Source: Isoptericola sediminis
Lineage (GTDB): Bacteria > Actinomycetota > Actinomycetes > Actinomycetales > Cellulomonadaceae
DNA length: 64,000 nt
Reading direction: 5' to 3'
NCBI RefSeq assembly: GCF_013085345.1
Contig: NZ_JABFAJ010000021.1
Span: 1 to 64,000, forward strand
Positions 1 through 12,195 of this stretch are shown piece by piece. Position numbers and translations under genes: made by a program. Under the pieces are notes generated by a model. That model worked only from the letters and a program-made list of their open reading frames with translations, made no database searches and had not been told where the DNA came from. The first letter of the stretch is position 1. Each line of letters begins with the position of its first letter.

Positions 1-23
1 ACCCCGTCCGGGGCAACCCTTCA

Positions 24-52
24 ACCTTACCCGAACCGATCCGCCCCGTCAA
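24..52 (-). promoter_or_regulatory. Strong sigma-70 type promoter reading off the left edge, probably rRNA operon
   Basis: On the minus strand TTGACG (47-52) and TAAGGT (24-29) are separated by exactly 17 bases. This is close to consensus and much stronger than other promoters in the window. Transcription would start near base 17 and leave the window at base 1. No coding frame follows. A strong promoter after tyrS with no reading frame behind it suggests a ribosomal RNA operon, but the rRNA itself lies outside the window, so that identity is an inference. Confidence 0.7.
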
Positions 53-110
53 ACTCGATCTCAGAGATCCGAGCGGTGGGACCGACCGTCTCGAGCTGAT
101 CGGGCACATA

Positions 111-140
111 ACTGTACCTGATCCGAGAGGTCTGTGGGAA
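111..140 (-). promoter_or_regulatory. Possible upstream tandem promoter of the same unit
   Basis: Minus-strand TTCCCA (135-140) and TACAGT (111-116) are 18 bases apart and lie about 85 bases upstream of the strong promoter. Each box matches consensus at 4 of 6 positions. Tandem promoters are common for rRNA operons, so this is a plausible weaker P1, but the match could be chance. Confidence 0.4.
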
Positions 141-226
141 GTCCGCTCAGCGAGACCGGCCACCGTTCCGGATCGTGCCGGTCTGGTGTCCGTCGCTCCC
201 TGCCGGGCGAACGACCAGAACATTAC

Positions 227-269
227 ACACCCTCTGACCCGCACGACAAATGCGCAGGTCAGAGGGTGT
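227..269 (-). terminator. Terminator behind tyrS
   Basis: A perfect 13-base stem, ACACCCTCTGACC at 227-239 against 257-269, encloses a 17-base spacer that can itself pair (CGCA/TGCG). It begins 5 bases past the tyrS stop and separates tyrS from the promoters at 24-140. The T-rich tail on the minus strand is short and broken. Confidence 0.75.
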
Positions 270-273
270 TTCG

Positions 274-1533
274 TCAGTCGACGACGGCAACGGCGAGGGT
301 CTTCTTGCCGCGCCGCAGCACGGCATAGCGCCCGTGGAGCAGCCGCTCCGCCGCGAGGACGTCCTCGTCGTCCGAGACCTTGACGTTGTTGACGTAGGCA
401 CCGCCGTCGGCGATCGCCCGCCGGCCGGCAGCCTTCGACGGCACCAGACCGCTGTCCACGAACGCGTCGAGGACGCTGGCGCCCGGCCGGACGACGGCGC
501 GCGGCAGCTCGGCCGTCGCGGCGCCGAGCGTGCCGGCGTCCAGCTCGGTCAGCTCGCCCCGCCCGAACAGGGCCTGACTGGCGGCGATGACGGCGTCGGT
601 CGCCTCCTGGCCGTGCACGAGCGTCGTCACGTCGTTCGCGAGGGTGCGCTGAGCGACCCGGGCGAAGGGGCGCTCGGCGACCTCCCGCTCGAGCTCCTCG
701 ATCTCCGCGCGGCTGCGGAAGGTGAAGATCTTCAGGAAGCGGACGACGTCGGCGTCGGACTGGTTCAGCCAGAACTGGTAGAAGGCGTACGGGCTCATGA
801 GCTCGGGGTCGAGCCAGACCGCGCCGCCCTCCGTCTTGCCGAACTTGGTCCCGTCGGCCTTGGTGATCAGCGGCGTGGTCATGGCGTGCACCGCGACACC
901 CTCGGTACGCCGGATCAGCTCGACACCCGACAGCAGGTTGCCCCACTGGTCGTTGCCACCCGTCTGCAGGGTGCAGTCGTAGCGCCGGTACAGCTCACGG
1001 AAGTCGATCCCCTGGAGGATCTGGTAGCTGAACTCCGTGAACGACAGCCCTTCGTCGCTGCGCAGACGCCGCGCGACGGTGTCCTTGGCCAGCATCGTGC
1101 CGAGCCGGTAGTGCTTGCCGACGTCCCGCAGGAAGTCGATCGCCGACAGCCCGGACGTCCAATCGAGGTTGTTCACGACGCGGGCGGGGTTGTCCCCCGT
1201 CAGGTCGAGGAACCGGGACACCTGTGCGCGGATCTTCTCGGTCCACTCCGCGACGGTCTCCTTGGTGTTGAGGACCCGCTCCCCGGACTCGCGCGGGTCC
1301 CCGATCATCCCGGTGGCGCCGCCCACGAGCGCGATGGCGCGGTGACCCGCGAGCTGCAGGTGCCGCAGCAGGATCAGCTGGACCAGGTGGCCGTGGTGCA
1401 GGCTCGGCGCGGTGGGGTCGAACCCGCAGTAGTACGTGACCGGCCCCTTCGAGAGTGCCTCGCGCAGCGCGGCCTCGTCGGTGGACTGCGCCACCAGGCC
1501 TCGCCAGTGCAGCTCGTCGAGAACGTCGGTCAC
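274..1533 (-). CDS. tyrS: Tyrosyl-tRNA synthetase
   Basis: Charges tRNA-Tyr with tyrosine in the cytoplasm (class Ic synthetase). The 419 residues match the family length. The HIGH-like ATP motif reads HHGH at 46-49. The pocket segment GGNDQWGN is near 192-199, the KMSKS equivalent reads KFGKT at 230-234, and an S4-type RNA-binding domain fills about 350-415. The GTG start at 1533 has AAGGAG seven bases upstream. The 120-base gap 1534-1653 shows no T-box element that I can recognise and no gene. Confidence 0.97.
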   Translation of the reverse strand: MTDVLDELHWRGLVAQSTDEAALREALSKGPVTYYCGFDPTAPSLHHGHLVQLILLRHLQLAGHRAIALVGGATGMIGDPRESGERVLNTKETVAEWTEKIRAQVSRFLDLTGDNPARVVNNLDWTSGLSAIDFLRDVGKHYRLGTMLAKDTVARRLRSDEGLSFTEFSYQILQGIDFRELYRRYDCTLQTGGNDQWGNLLSGVELIRRTEGVAVHAMTTPLITKADGTKFGKTEGGAVWLDPELMSPYAFYQFWLNQSDADVVRFLKIFTFRSRAEIEELEREVAERPFARVAQRTLANDVTTLVHGQEATDAVIAASQALFGRGELTELDAGTLGAATAELPRAVVRPGASVLDAFVDSGLVPSKAAGRRAIADGGAYVNNVKVSDDEDVLAAERLLHGRYAVLRRGKKTLAVAVVD

Positions 1534-1653
1534 CGTGGTGCTCCTTCAGATCAGCAGAGACGGCCCGGGCGGGCCGACCCCCCTAGTGTGCCCGACGTCC
1601 GCGGGCGTCTCCGAGGAGCTGTCCCGGCGGAGGGCTGCCGGAGGGTCAGGGGG

Positions 1654-2325
1654 TCACCGCACCCGCCCGGCCACCGGGCGGTAGGCGGAGACGGTCGGCT
1701 CGTCGACCAGCCAGGACCGCCAGCCGAACCGCGCAGGATCGGCCCCCTCGCCGCTCACCCCGACGCGCGGACCGGTCGCGACGGTCCGCGGCAACGGGTC
1801 CACCGGCAGCTGGACGACGACCGTCCCCGACGGTTCGGTGACGTCGCGGGCGTCGTCCTGCAGGTCGAGCGCCATCGCGACCGCGAGCCGCGCCGGTCCA
1901 CGGGCGATCTGACGGGCTGAGTCGCACCGGCCGGCGGCCTCGCGCCGTCCCTGCGCCAGCGGCTGTCCCTCGACGACCTCGCCGGCCCGGACGAGCACCG
2001 CGGCCGCCTCGCCGACGGGTCCGCACACGATGTTGACGCAGTGGTGCAGGCCGAGGTGCCGGTAGACGTACAACCGGCCCGGGCGTCCGAACATCGACCG
2101 GTTGCGCGCCGTCGGCCCCCGGAAGGCGTGCGACGCCGGGTCGTCGGCGCCGCCGTAGGCCTCGACCTCGGTGATGCGCAGCGTCACGTCGCCGTCGGGG
2201 TGCCGGCGCACGAGATAGGCGCCGAGCAGGTCGCGAGCCACGTCGTGGACGCTGCGGGCGTACCAGGACGTCCCGGGGACCTGCCACGGTACCGCGGCGG
2301 CCTGCTCGTGCGTCGAGCTGCTCAT
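1654..2325 (-). CDS. 3-methyladenine DNA glycosylase, AAG/Mpg type
   Basis: Base-excision repair enzyme that removes alkylated purines such as 3-methyladenine. The 223 residues match the family. The segment TEVEAYGGADDPASHAFRG, about residues 52-70, carries the active-site Glu region, followed by the RNRSMF and YVYRHLG motifs that shape the base pocket and intercalating loop. Its ATG overlaps the stop of the upstream kinase gene by four bases, so the two are translationally coupled. It sits at the end of the argGH-kinase run, before tyrS, and has no promoter that I can see. Confidence 0.9.
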   Translation of the reverse strand: MSSSTHEQAAAVPWQVPGTSWYARSVHDVARDLLGAYLVRRHPDGDVTLRITEVEAYGGADDPASHAFRGPTARNRSMFGRPGRLYVYRHLGLHHCVNIVCGPVGEAAAVLVRAGEVVEGQPLAQGRREAAGRCDSARQIARGPARLAVAMALDLQDDARDVTEPSGTVVVQLPVDPLPRTVATGPRVGVSGEGADPARFGWRSWLVDEPTVSAYRPVAGRVR

Positions 2326-2942
2326 GACGCCTCCTTCGCCCGGGCGGGTCCGCGCAGCCGCCCGACACCGTCGAGACGCACGTCGGCCCGCTCGCGCGTC
2401 TGCTCAGCAGCGTAGTGCGCGGCCTCGTCGCGCATCCACCGCACCCAGTGTCCCCGCTGCCCCTCGCCGTCGCGCTCGAGGCCCCGGCGCAGGCGTTCGT
2501 CGTCGTCCGCCTCGACCCAGACGCGCAGCGCGGCCCACGGGTCGACACCGCGGGCGGCGGCCCCGCACCCCTCGATGACGAGGACGGGCGCCGGGGGCAC
2601 CGTGTGGCTCTCGGCCCAGGTGCCCTCGATCCAGTCGTACCGGCGGTACTTCCCCGGCCCGCCCGCGGCGAGCGGGGCCAGCACGAGGTCGGCCAGTCGC
2701 CGGGCCCCCCCGTCGGGCCCGTCCTGCCATCCCTCGTAGAGGTCGTCCATGTGCACCACCTGGGCGTCGAGCTCGACGGCGAGCTGGACGGCGAGGGTCG
2801 ACTTGCCGGACCCGGCCGGCCCGTCGACGCACACGAGCCGGGTGCGGCGCCACGCGGTCGGCGCACCCGGTCCGGGCAACCGGGGCGCCGCGGCGTGGAC
2901 GCTATGCACCAGCACGGCGAGCACGTCCGGGGTGACGGTCAC
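2322..2942 (-). CDS. Uridine-kinase-like P-loop protein
   Basis: A 206-residue nucleotide-binding protein of the uridine kinase/AAA-like fold. A Walker A motif GPAGSGKST is at 41-49, an acidic HMDDLYEGW segment is near 64-72, and a V-I-E-G strand near 125 resembles Walker B. The substrate cannot be told from sequence. Relatives are annotated only as ATP-binding or uridine kinase family. The GTG start at 2942 directly abuts the argH stop, and the stop overlaps the glycosylase start, so it belongs to the arg-glycosylase transcription unit. No membrane segment or signal peptide is seen. Confidence 0.8.
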   Translation of the reverse strand: MTVTPDVLAVLVHSVHAAAPRLPGPGAPTAWRRTRLVCVDGPAGSGKSTLAVQLAVELDAQVVHMDDLYEGWQDGPDGGARRLADLVLAPLAAGGPGKYRRYDWIEGTWAESHTVPPAPVLVIEGCGAAARGVDPWAALRVWVEADDDERLRRGLERDGEGQRGHWVRWMRDEAAHYAAEQTRERADVRLDGVGRLRGPARAKEAS

Positions 2943-5617
<2,675 letters not shown>

Positions 5618-5663
5618 GAGGGTCTTCTTCCTTGCGTTGCGGTCGTTGTCGAGTCTGGCAGGC

Positions 5664-6197
5664 TCAGGCGTCCTGGGGCGCCGTGAGCTCGAGGAACCGG
5701 CGGGCGAGCTCGTCGCCGCCGGCGGGGTCGCGGCCGATCACGAGGATCGTGTCGTCCCCGGCGATGCAGCCGAGGACCCCCGGGAGGACGGAGTGGTCGA
5801 TGGCCGAGGCGAGGTAGTTGGCGGCGCCCGGCGGGGTGCGCAGCACCACCTGGTTGCCGGACGACTCGGCGGAGACCAGCAGGTCGGCGCAGAGCCGGGC
5901 CAGCCGCGCCGCGAGGTAACCACCGTCGTGGCCGTCCACGCCGGCGGCCCGCACGCTGCGGTCGCCGCCCTCCCCCGGGACGGCGTAGACGAGGGCGCCG
6001 GACGCGCTGCGGACCTTCTCGGCCCGTAGCTCGATGAGGTCGCGCGAGAGCGTCCCCTGGGTGACCGACCGCCCCTCGCCGGCCAGCTCGCGGGCGAGCT
6101 CTGCCTGGGAGTGGATCGCGGTGCGCTGCAGGATCTCGGTGATGCGGGCGTGGCGGGCCGCCTTGGTGGTGGGCGCGTGGCCGGGCGAGGTGGTCAT
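5664..6197 (-). CDS. argR: Arginine repressor
   Basis: Hexameric DNA-binding regulator that senses arginine and controls the arg genes. The 177 residues contain an N-terminal winged helix (about 15-75, with [11 protein letters not shown] and the recognition segment TQGTLSRDL). The C-terminal core carries GDD at 146-148, the arginine-binding and oligomerisation motif. The ATG overlaps the argF stop by four bases. Lying inside the operon it likely regulates, it is probably autoregulated through the ARG box in front of argC. Confidence 0.95.
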   Translation of the reverse strand: MTTSPGHAPTTKAARHARITEILQRTAIHSQAELARELAGEGRSVTQGTLSRDLIELRAEKVRSASGALVYAVPGEGGDRSVRAAGVDGHDGGYLAARLARLCADLLVSAESSGNQVVLRTPPGAANYLASAIDHSVLPGVLGCIAGDDTILVIGRDPAGGDELARRFLELTAPQDA

Positions 6198-7126
6198 CGG
6201 TCCTCCAGCAGGAAGGTCAGCACGGCCTTCTGGACATGGCGGCGGTTCTCGGCCTCGTCCCACACCTTCGACCGGGGTCCGTCGATCACCTCGGCGGCGA
6301 CCTCCTTGCCACGGTAGGCGGGCAGGCAGTGCAGGAAGATCGCGTCGGGGGCGGCCGAGTCCATCAGCTCCGGCGTCACCTGGTACGGCAGGAGGTCGGT
6401 GGCCCGCCGGGCCGCGGAGGCCTCGGAGCCCATGGAGACCCAGGTGTCGGTGACGACGACGTCGGCGCCGGTGACGGCGGACGTCGCGTCGGTCGTCACC
6501 GTGACGGACCCGCCCGTGGTGGCGGCGATCTCCTCGGCGCGGCGCACCACGTCGTCGTCCGGCAGGTACCCCTCGGGGCCGGCCACGCGGACGTGCAGCC
6601 CGGCCGTCGCCCCGCCCACCAGGTACGAGGCGCCCATGTTGTTCGCGGCGTCGCCGACGTAGGCGAGCCGCTGGCCCGCCAGTGCGTCCAGGCCGCCGCG
6701 GTGCTGGGCGACCGTGAGCAGGTCCGCCAGGATCTGGCACGGGTGGAACTGGTCGGTCAGCGCGTTGACGACCGGCACCTGTGCGACGGCCGCCATCTCC
6801 TCGATCCGCTCCTGGCCGAAGGTCCGCCACACGATCGCCGAGACCTGCCGTTCCAGCACGCGCGTGACGTCCGCGACGGACTCCCGCTCGCCGACCTGTG
6901 CGAGCCGTCCGTCGACGACCATCGGGAAGCCCCCGAGCTCGGCGACCCCCGCGGAGAACGACGTCTGCGTGCGCAGGGTGGGCTTGTCGAACAGCAGGGC
7001 GACGCTCTGCGGGCCGGCGAGCGGCGCGCGTGCGTACGGCGACTCGCGCAGGTCGAGCGCGAGCCGCAGCACCTCGCGCTGCTCGGCGGGCGACAGGTCG
7101 TCGTCGCGCAGGAAGTGGCGGGGCAT
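6194..7126 (-). CDS. argF: Ornithine carbamoyltransferase
   Basis: Makes citrulline from ornithine and carbamoyl phosphate. In its 310 residues the carbamoyl-phosphate loop usually written STRT reads PTLRT at 49-53, as in many actinobacterial sequences. HPCQ is at 128-131 and HCLPAYRG near 267-274 holds the catalytic Cys. Only one base separates it from argD upstream, and its stop overlaps argR. The start is ATG 7126. Confidence 0.96.
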   Translation of the reverse strand: MPRHFLRDDDLSPAEQREVLRLALDLRESPYARAPLAGPQSVALLFDKPTLRTQTSFSAGVAELGGFPMVVDGRLAQVGERESVADVTRVLERQVSAIVWRTFGQERIEEMAAVAQVPVVNALTDQFHPCQILADLLTVAQHRGGLDALAGQRLAYVGDAANNMGASYLVGGATAGLHVRVAGPEGYLPDDDVVRRAEEIAATTGGSVTVTTDATSAVTGADVVVTDTWVSMGSEASAARRATDLLPYQVTPELMDSAAPDAIFLHCLPAYRGKEVAAEVIDGPRSKVWDEAENRRHVQKAVLTFLLEDR

Positions 7127-7127
7127 C

Positions 7128-8381
7128 TCAGCCCTCCTTCGGGGGCTCGGGCACGGCGACCTCGGCGAAGAACCGTGCGGCGTCCAGGGCCTGGTCCGTG
7201 GTGAGGATCAGCGGCGGGGCGAGGCGGACGGCGTCCGGGGCGACGGGGTTGACGATGAACCCGGCCTCGAGCGCGGCCGTTGCCACCTGCGCGGCCACGG
7301 GCCGGGTGAGCTCGACGGCCAGCAGCAGCCCGCGTCCTCGCACGCCGGCGACGAGCGGGTTGCCGGCGGTCGTGATCGCACGGCGCAGGGTCTCGCCGAC
7401 CTGCCGCACGTGCGCCAGCAGCCGGTCTCGCTCGACGACGCCGATCGTGGCCAGCGCCGCCGCGGCCGCGACGGGGTTGCCGCCGAACGTCGTGCCGTGC
7501 TGGCCACGGCCGAGCAGCGTGGCGGCACGCTCGCCGTAGGCGATGACCGCGCCGATCGGGAACCCGCCGCCCAGACCCTTGGCGAGCGTGACGACGTCGG
7601 GCACGACGCCGCCGCCGATCTCCGGCTGCTGGTAGGCGAACCAGGACCCGGTGCGCCCCACGCCCGTCTGGACCTCGTCGAGCACGAGCAGCGCACCGGC
7701 GTCGTCGGTCAGCCGGCGGGCGAGGGCCAGGTATCCGGCGGGCAGCTCGCGCACCCCGGCCTCGCCCTGCACCGGTTCGACCACCAGCGCGGCGACCTCG
7801 CCGCGTGCGGACACGGCGGCCGGCGAGAACGCCTCCTCCAGCGCCGTGGTGTCCCCGAACGGCACGTGCTCCACGCCACCGGGCAGCGGCTCGAAGGGCT
7901 CGCGGTAGGCCGGCTTGTGGGTCAGGGCGAGCGCCCCCACGGTCCGGCCGTGGAAGCCGCCCTCCAGGGCGACGATCCGGGGGCGACCGGTGCGCCGGGC
8001 CATCTTGAACGCCGCCTCGTTGGCCTCGGTCCCGGAGTTGGCGAAGAAGACCCTGGACCCCGACGGTGCCTCGGCGAGCGCCAGCAACCGCTCGGCGAGC
8101 GTGATCTGCGCCGGCGTGCCGAAGAAGTTCGACACGTGACCGAGGGTCCCCATCTGGGCACTGACGGCGGCCGTCAGCGTCGGGTGGGCGTGCCCGAGGG
8201 AGTTGACGGCGATCCCGGCCAGCAGGTCGAGGTAGCGCTTGCCGTCGGCGTCCCACACGTAGGCGCCCTCGCCCCGCACGAGGATCCGCTGCGGCGGACC
8301 GAACGTGTCCATCACCGCACCGGAGTAGGCGTTCTGCCACTCCTGGGTGGTCAGGTCGCGGCGCGCGGACATCTCGCTCAT
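7128..8381 (-). CDS. argD: Acetylornithine aminotransferase
   Basis: PLP enzyme (class III aminotransferase) that converts N-acetylglutamate semialdehyde to acetylornithine; related enzymes also serve lysine synthesis. The 417 residues include the glycine-rich phosphate loop ([10 protein letters not shown]), the [12 protein letters not shown] aspartate strand and the PLP lysine in TLAKGLGGG. The start overlaps the argB stop by four bases. An alternative start three codons downstream (MSARRD) is possible. Confidence 0.95.
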   Translation of the reverse strand: MSEMSARRDLTTQEWQNAYSGAVMDTFGPPQRILVRGEGAYVWDADGKRYLDLLAGIAVNSLGHAHPTLTAAVSAQMGTLGHVSNFFGTPAQITLAERLLALAEAPSGSRVFFANSGTEANEAAFKMARRTGRPRIVALEGGFHGRTVGALALTHKPAYREPFEPLPGGVEHVPFGDTTALEEAFSPAAVSARGEVAALVVEPVQGEAGVRELPAGYLALARRLTDDAGALLVLDEVQTGVGRTGSWFAYQQPEIGGGVVPDVVTLAKGLGGGFPIGAVIAYGERAATLLGRGQHGTTFGGNPVAAAAALATIGVVERDRLLAHVRQVGETLRRAITTAGNPLVAGVRGRGLLLAVELTRPVAAQVATAALEAGFIVNPVAPDAVRLAPPLILTTDQALDAARFFAEVAVPEPPKEG

Positions 8382-9319
8382 CCCTCCTCCCCCGTCGGGT
8401 TCGGGACGACCATGGTGCCGTTGCCGCGTGCGGTGAAGACCTCGAGCAGCACGGAGTGGGGCTGGCGACCGTCGATGACCGAGGCGCGCGGCACACCGCC
8501 CTGCACCGCCCGCAGGCAGGCCTCCATCTTCGGGACCATGCCGGCGCTGAGCGTGGGCAGCAGGTCGTGCAGGTCGCCGGCGGTGATCTCCTCGACGAGC
8601 GAGCCGCGGTCCGGCCAGTCGGTGTACAGCCCCTCGACGTCGGTCAGCACGATGAGCTTCTTGGCCCCCAGCGCCACCGCGAGCGCCGAGGCCGCGGTGT
8701 CGGCGTTGACGTTCAGCACCTGGGTGGGGTCGTCGACGTCGGGGGCGACGGTGGACACCACCGGGATGCGTCCGGCGTCGAGCAGGTCCTGCACGGCGCC
8801 GGGGTTGACGCGGACGACGTCGCCGACGAGGCCGACGTCGACCGGGGACCCGTCCACGGTGGCGTGCCGCCGGACGGCGCCGAACAGCCCGGCGTCCTCC
8901 CCGGACAGCCCGACGGCCCGCGGGGCGTGCGCGTTGAGCAGGCCCACGAGCTCGCGCTGGACCTGACCGGTCAGCACCATGCGCACGACGTCCATGGCCT
9001 CCGGCGTGGTCACCCGCAGGCCGCCGCGGAACTCGGAGCGGATGCCGACCCGCTCGAGCATCGTGGAGATCTGCGGTCCGCCGCCGTGCACGACGACGGG
9101 GTGCAGACCGACCTGGCGCAGGAACACCATGTCCTGGGCGAAGGCGGCCTTGAGCTCGCCGTCGACCATGGCGTTGCCGCCGTACTTGACCACGACGAGG
9201 GCGCCGGCGAACTCCTGCAGCCAGGGCAGCGCCTCGATGAGCACCTCGGCCTTCTGGTCCGGGCGCAGGTCGGTCCGGGTGTCGAAACGGAGCTCGGGGT
9301 CGGTCACGGGGTCGCTCAT
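8378..9319 (-). CDS. argB: Acetylglutamate kinase
   Basis: Phosphorylates N-acetylglutamate, often the feedback-controlled step. The 313 residues show the amino-acid-kinase fold: KYGGNAM near residue 45, [10 protein letters not shown] near 74, and a C-terminal NVNADTAA segment for ATP and substrate. The N-terminal helix of about 25 residues ([18 protein letters not shown]) is the type that builds arginine-sensitive hexamers in other bacteria, so arginine inhibition is likely but inferred. The ATG at 9319 overlaps the argJ stop. Confidence 0.96.
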   Translation of the reverse strand: MSDPVTDPELRFDTRTDLRPDQKAEVLIEALPWLQEFAGALVVVKYGGNAMVDGELKAAFAQDMVFLRQVGLHPVVVHGGGPQISTMLERVGIRSEFRGGLRVTTPEAMDVVRMVLTGQVQRELVGLLNAHAPRAVGLSGEDAGLFGAVRRHATVDGSPVDVGLVGDVVRVNPGAVQDLLDAGRIPVVSTVAPDVDDPTQVLNVNADTAASALAVALGAKKLIVLTDVEGLYTDWPDRGSLVEEITAGDLHDLLPTLSAGMVPKMEACLRAVQGGVPRASVIDGRQPHSVLLEVFTARGNGTMVVPNPTGEEG

Positions 9320-10506
9320 GAGGAGTAGGCGCTGTTCTCGTGGACGTAGTCGTGGGTGAGGTCGTTGGTCCAGACCGTCGCGGCCGCGGTACCGGCGTGC
9401 AGGTCGATCTCGACGTGCACCTCCCGGTCGGCGGCGAGGTCGACGAGCTCGCGCGGCTCGCCGACGCCCTGGGCCCGGCACACCTGGACGCCGTTGACCG
9501 TCACGTCGAGGGTCAGCGGGTCGTAGGGCGCGACGTCCTCGGGCACCGTGCCGACGGCGGCGACGATCCGTCCCCAGTTGGGGTCGTTGCCGAAGATCGC
9601 GGTCTTGACCAGGTTGGACCGGGTCACCGCCCGGGCGACCGCCACGGCGGCCTCCTCCGTGGTCGCGTTGAGCACGGACACGGCGATGTCGTGCGCGGCG
9701 CCCTCGGCGTCGCCGACGAGCTGGCGGGACAGGTCGGCGCAGACGGCGGTGACGGCCTCGGTCAGCGCCTGCGCGGTGACCTCGACGCCCGAGGCGCCGG
9801 AGGCGAGCAGGATCACGGTGTCGTTGGTGGACTGGCACCCGTCGGAGTCGACGCGGTCGAACGTCGAGCGGGTGGCGGCGCGCAGGGCCGCGTCCGCGGT
9901 GGCGGGGTCCACGACGGCGTCCGTGGTGACCACCGAGAGCATGGTGGCGAGCGCGGGGGCGAGCATGCCCGCTCCCTTGGCCATGCCGCCCACGCTCCAG
10001 CCCTCGCGGTCGGCCACGGCCGTCTTGGCGACGGTGTCGGTGGTCATGATGGCGTGCGCGGCGTCGTCCCCGCCGTCGGCGGCGAGCCCGGCGGCGGCGG
10101 CGTCGATCCCGCCCAGCAGCGCGGGCATGTCGAGCCGGACGCCGATCAGACCTGTCGAGCACACCAGCACGTCCCCCGCCCCGACCTCGTCCTCCGGCGT
10201 GGCGGCCGTGGCGGACAGCACGCTCGCGACGTGCTCGGCCGTGCGGTGGGTGTCGGCGAAGCCCTCGGGACCGGTGCAGGCGTTGGCGCCGCCGGAGTTC
10301 AGGACCACGGCACGCGCGGCCCCGTCGGAGATCGCCTGCCGGGTCCACAGCACGGGAGCGGCCTGCACGCGGTTGCCGGTGAGCACGGCCGCCGCCGTGC
10401 GCGACGGGCCGTCGTTGACGACGAGGGCGACGTCGCGCCCACCGGAGGCTTTCAGGCCGCCCGCGACCCCGGCCGCGCGGAAGCCCTGGGGGGTGGTGAC
10501 GGTCAC
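9316..10506 (-). CDS. argJ: Bifunctional ornithine acetyltransferase / N-acetylglutamate synthase
   Basis: Moves the acetyl group from acetylornithine to glutamate and so recycles it. Many family members can also acetylate glutamate from acetyl-CoA. The 396-residue precursor self-cleaves before the nucleophile Thr188 in the conserved ATML stretch ([14 protein letters not shown], 177-190). The GTG start at 10506 overlaps the argC stop (GTGA). No separate argA-type synthase is seen in the window. One-domain bifunctionality cannot be decided from sequence alone. Confidence 0.95.
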   Translation of the reverse strand: MTVTTPQGFRAAGVAGGLKASGGRDVALVVNDGPSRTAAAVLTGNRVQAAPVLWTRQAISDGAARAVVLNSGGANACTGPEGFADTHRTAEHVASVLSATAATPEDEVGAGDVLVCSTGLIGVRLDMPALLGGIDAAAAGLAADGGDDAAHAIMTTDTVAKTAVADREGWSVGGMAKGAGMLAPALATMLSVVTTDAVVDPATADAALRAATRSTFDRVDSDGCQSTNDTVILLASGASGVEVTAQALTEAVTAVCADLSRQLVGDAEGAAHDIAVSVLNATTEEAAVAVARAVTRSNLVKTAIFGNDPNWGRIVAAVGTVPEDVAPYDPLTLDVTVNGVQVCRAQGVGEPRELVDLAADREVHVEIDLHAGTAAATVWTNDLTHDYVHENSAYSS

Positions 10507-11579
10507 GGGGCGACTCCTTCGGTGACGAGGCCGGCGGTCTCGGGCAGGCCGAGGGCGACGTTCATCGCCTGGACGGCCTGCCCGGCGGTGCCCTTGACGA
10601 GGTTGTCGATCGCGGTGACCGTGACGACTCGGCCGGCCGCCTCGTCGAGCGCGACCTGGACCAGGGCCGTGTTGCTGCCGATCGTCGCGGCGGTGGACGG
10701 CCACTGGCCCGCCGGCAGCAGCTCGACGAACGGCTCGTGGGCGTACGCGGCCTCCCAGACGGCGCGCAGCTCGTCCGCGTCGGCGTGCCGGCCCGGGGCG
10801 AACCGGGCGGTGGCGGTGGCGAGGATGCCCCGCGACATCGGCACGAGCGTCGGGGTGAAGCTGATCGTCACTGCGTGCGCCCCGGCGGTGCGCAGGTTCT
10901 GCGTGATCTCGGGGATGTGCCGGTGGGTGCCGCCGACGGCGTACGGGGACGCGGCCCCGAGGCCCTCGGCCGCGAGCAGGTGCGGCTTGAGCGCCTTGCC
11001 GGCCCCCGAGAAGCCGTTGGCGAGCACGGCCACGAGGTCGGTCGGGTCGAGCAGCCCCGCGGCGACGCCCGGCTGCAGACCGAGGGTCACGGCCGTGACG
11101 TTGCACCCCGGGACGGCGATGCGCCGGGCGCCGACGAGCCGGTCGCGCTGGGTGCCGCCGTCGGCGACGACGAGCTCGGGCAGGCCGTAGGGCCAGGTCC
11201 CGGCGTGCTCGGACCCGTAGTAGGCGCGCCAGTCGGCGGCCGAGGCGAGGCGGTGGTCGGCTCCCAGGTCGAGGACGAGCACGTCGTCGGGCAGCTGCGC
11301 GGCGATCTCGCCGGAGGCCCCGTGCGGCAGTCCGAGGACGACGACGTCGTGCCCGGCGAGCGCCTCGGCGGTCGTCGGTGCGAGGACGCGGTCGGCCAGC
11401 GACCGCAGGTGGGGCTGCAGCGCGCCGAGCCGGCTGCCGGCGTTGGCGTGGGCGGTGAGCGCGCCGATCTCGAGGGACGGGTGCTGCGCGGCGAGGCGCA
11501 GGAACTCGCCACCGGCGTACCCGGAGGCGCCCGCGACGGCGACGCGCAGCCGGGCCGGGGTCGAGGGGGTGCTGACCAT
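10503..11579 (-). CDS. argC: N-acetyl-gamma-glutamyl-phosphate reductase
   Basis: NADPH-dependent reduction of acetylglutamyl phosphate. The 358 residues show a Rossmann start (GASGYAGGE, 17-25) and the active-site Cys159 in VPGCNVTA, where many relatives read VPGCYPTA. The start chosen is ATG 11579. A second ATG at 11594 lies inside the -10 box, while 11579 lies 6 bases past that box, which fits a leaderless message. It is the first gene of the arginine run, under the candidate ARG box. Confidence 0.95.
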   Translation of the reverse strand: MVSTPSTPARLRVAVAGASGYAGGEFLRLAAQHPSLEIGALTAHANAGSRLGALQPHLRSLADRVLAPTTAEALAGHDVVVLGLPHGASGEIAAQLPDDVLVLDLGADHRLASAADWRAYYGSEHAGTWPYGLPELVVADGGTQRDRLVGARRIAVPGCNVTAVTLGLQPGVAAGLLDPTDLVAVLANGFSGAGKALKPHLLAAEGLGAASPYAVGGTHRHIPEITQNLRTAGAHAVTISFTPTLVPMSRGILATATARFAPGRHADADELRAVWEAAYAHEPFVELLPAGQWPSTAATIGSNTALVQVALDEAAGRVVTVTAIDNLVKGTAGQAVQAMNVALGLPETAGLVTEGVAP

Positions 11580-11585
11580 GGCGCC

Positions 11586-11603
11586 ACTATACATACCTAT
11601 GCA
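11586..11603 (-). promoter_or_regulatory. argC promoter with candidate ARG box
   Basis: The minus-strand -10 box TATAGT (11586-11591) ends six bases before the argC ATG. Directly upstream and partly overlapping is TGCATA-GG-TATGTA (11590-11603), an imperfect AT-rich palindrome like the half-sites bound by ArgR hexamers. A weak -35 (TTCCGT) is 18 bases up. A repressor bound here would block RNA polymerase. ArgR binding is inferred. Confidence 0.6.
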
Positions 11604-11616
11604 TGCGGCACGGAAA

Positions 11617-12150
11617 CTATTCCGAATGCTGGTCCAGCGCCCGGTACATCACGTGCAGGCCGACGTACCCGTGGGCCGGGCTGCGGAAGGCCCCGGGCAC
11701 CGTGCCCACGATGTCCCACCCGAGCGACCGCCACAACCGCACGGCGGCCGTGTTGGACTCCACGACCGCGTTGAACTGGATGCCGCGGTACCCCTCGGCG
11801 CGGTGCCAGGCGACCACGTGCTCGGCCAGGGCCCGCGCCACGCCCCGGCCGCGCGCCTCCGGCGCCACCATGAACGCGGCGGTGCCGACGTGGTCGCCGT
11901 GACCGGGCTTGTTCGGCCCCATGCGCGCCGTGCCGAGGACGACACCGTCCGACTCGGCGAGCACCGTCGCGGCCGGCGGCTCCGCCAGCCACAACTCCTT
12001 CGCCTGCTCGCTCGTGAGGTCGGTGGGGTAGGTGTACGTCTCCCCCTCGCGCACGACCGGCTCGACGACCCGCCACAGGGCGGGCCAGTCGGCCGGCCGG
12101 GCCGCCCGGATCGTGGGGGGCGCTCCAGGGGACGCCGCACGGGTGCTCAC
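11617..12150 (-). CDS. GNAT family N-acetyltransferase
   Basis: Acetyl-CoA dependent transferase of about 177 residues with unknown acceptor. The core shows the acetyl-CoA loop [14 protein letters not shown] near 105-118, preceded by a V-A-P-E-A strand, and the C-terminal [12 protein letters not shown]-type segment of GNAT proteins. GTG 12150 is preferred because a GACGAT hexamer ends seven bases before it. ATG 12159 is the alternative. It is divergent from the quinone oxidoreductase gene, with 45 bases between. Confidence 0.8.
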   Translation of the reverse strand: MSTRAASPGAPPTIRAARPADWPALWRVVEPVVREGETYTYPTDLTSEQAKELWLAEPPAATVLAESDGVVLGTARMGPNKPGHGDHVGTAAFMVAPEARGRGVARALAEHVVAWHRAEGYRGIQFNAVVESNTAAVRLWRSLGWDIVGTVPGAFRSPAHGYVGLHVMYRALDQHSE

Positions 12151-12183
12151 GGACCACATCGTCACACGACACCCGGGAGGCCG

Positions 12184-12189
12184 TAGTCT
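12184..12189 (+). promoter_or_regulatory. Leaderless -10 box of quinone oxidoreductase gene
   Basis: TAGTCT ends six bases before the ATG at 12196. This spacing puts the transcription start on the start codon. No clear -35 and no Shine-Dalgarno sequence are visible. Confidence 0.5.
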
Positions 12190-12195
12190 CGTCGC

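Noticed and set aside
1534-1653. T-box riboswitch before tyrS
   Set aside because: The 120-base gap lacks a recognisable T-box sequence and specifier stem. A T-box would also usually need more than 150 bases.
5618-5663. Possible second ARG box in front of argG
   Set aside because: I found no AT-rich palindrome like that at argC. The gap contains only a ribosome site.
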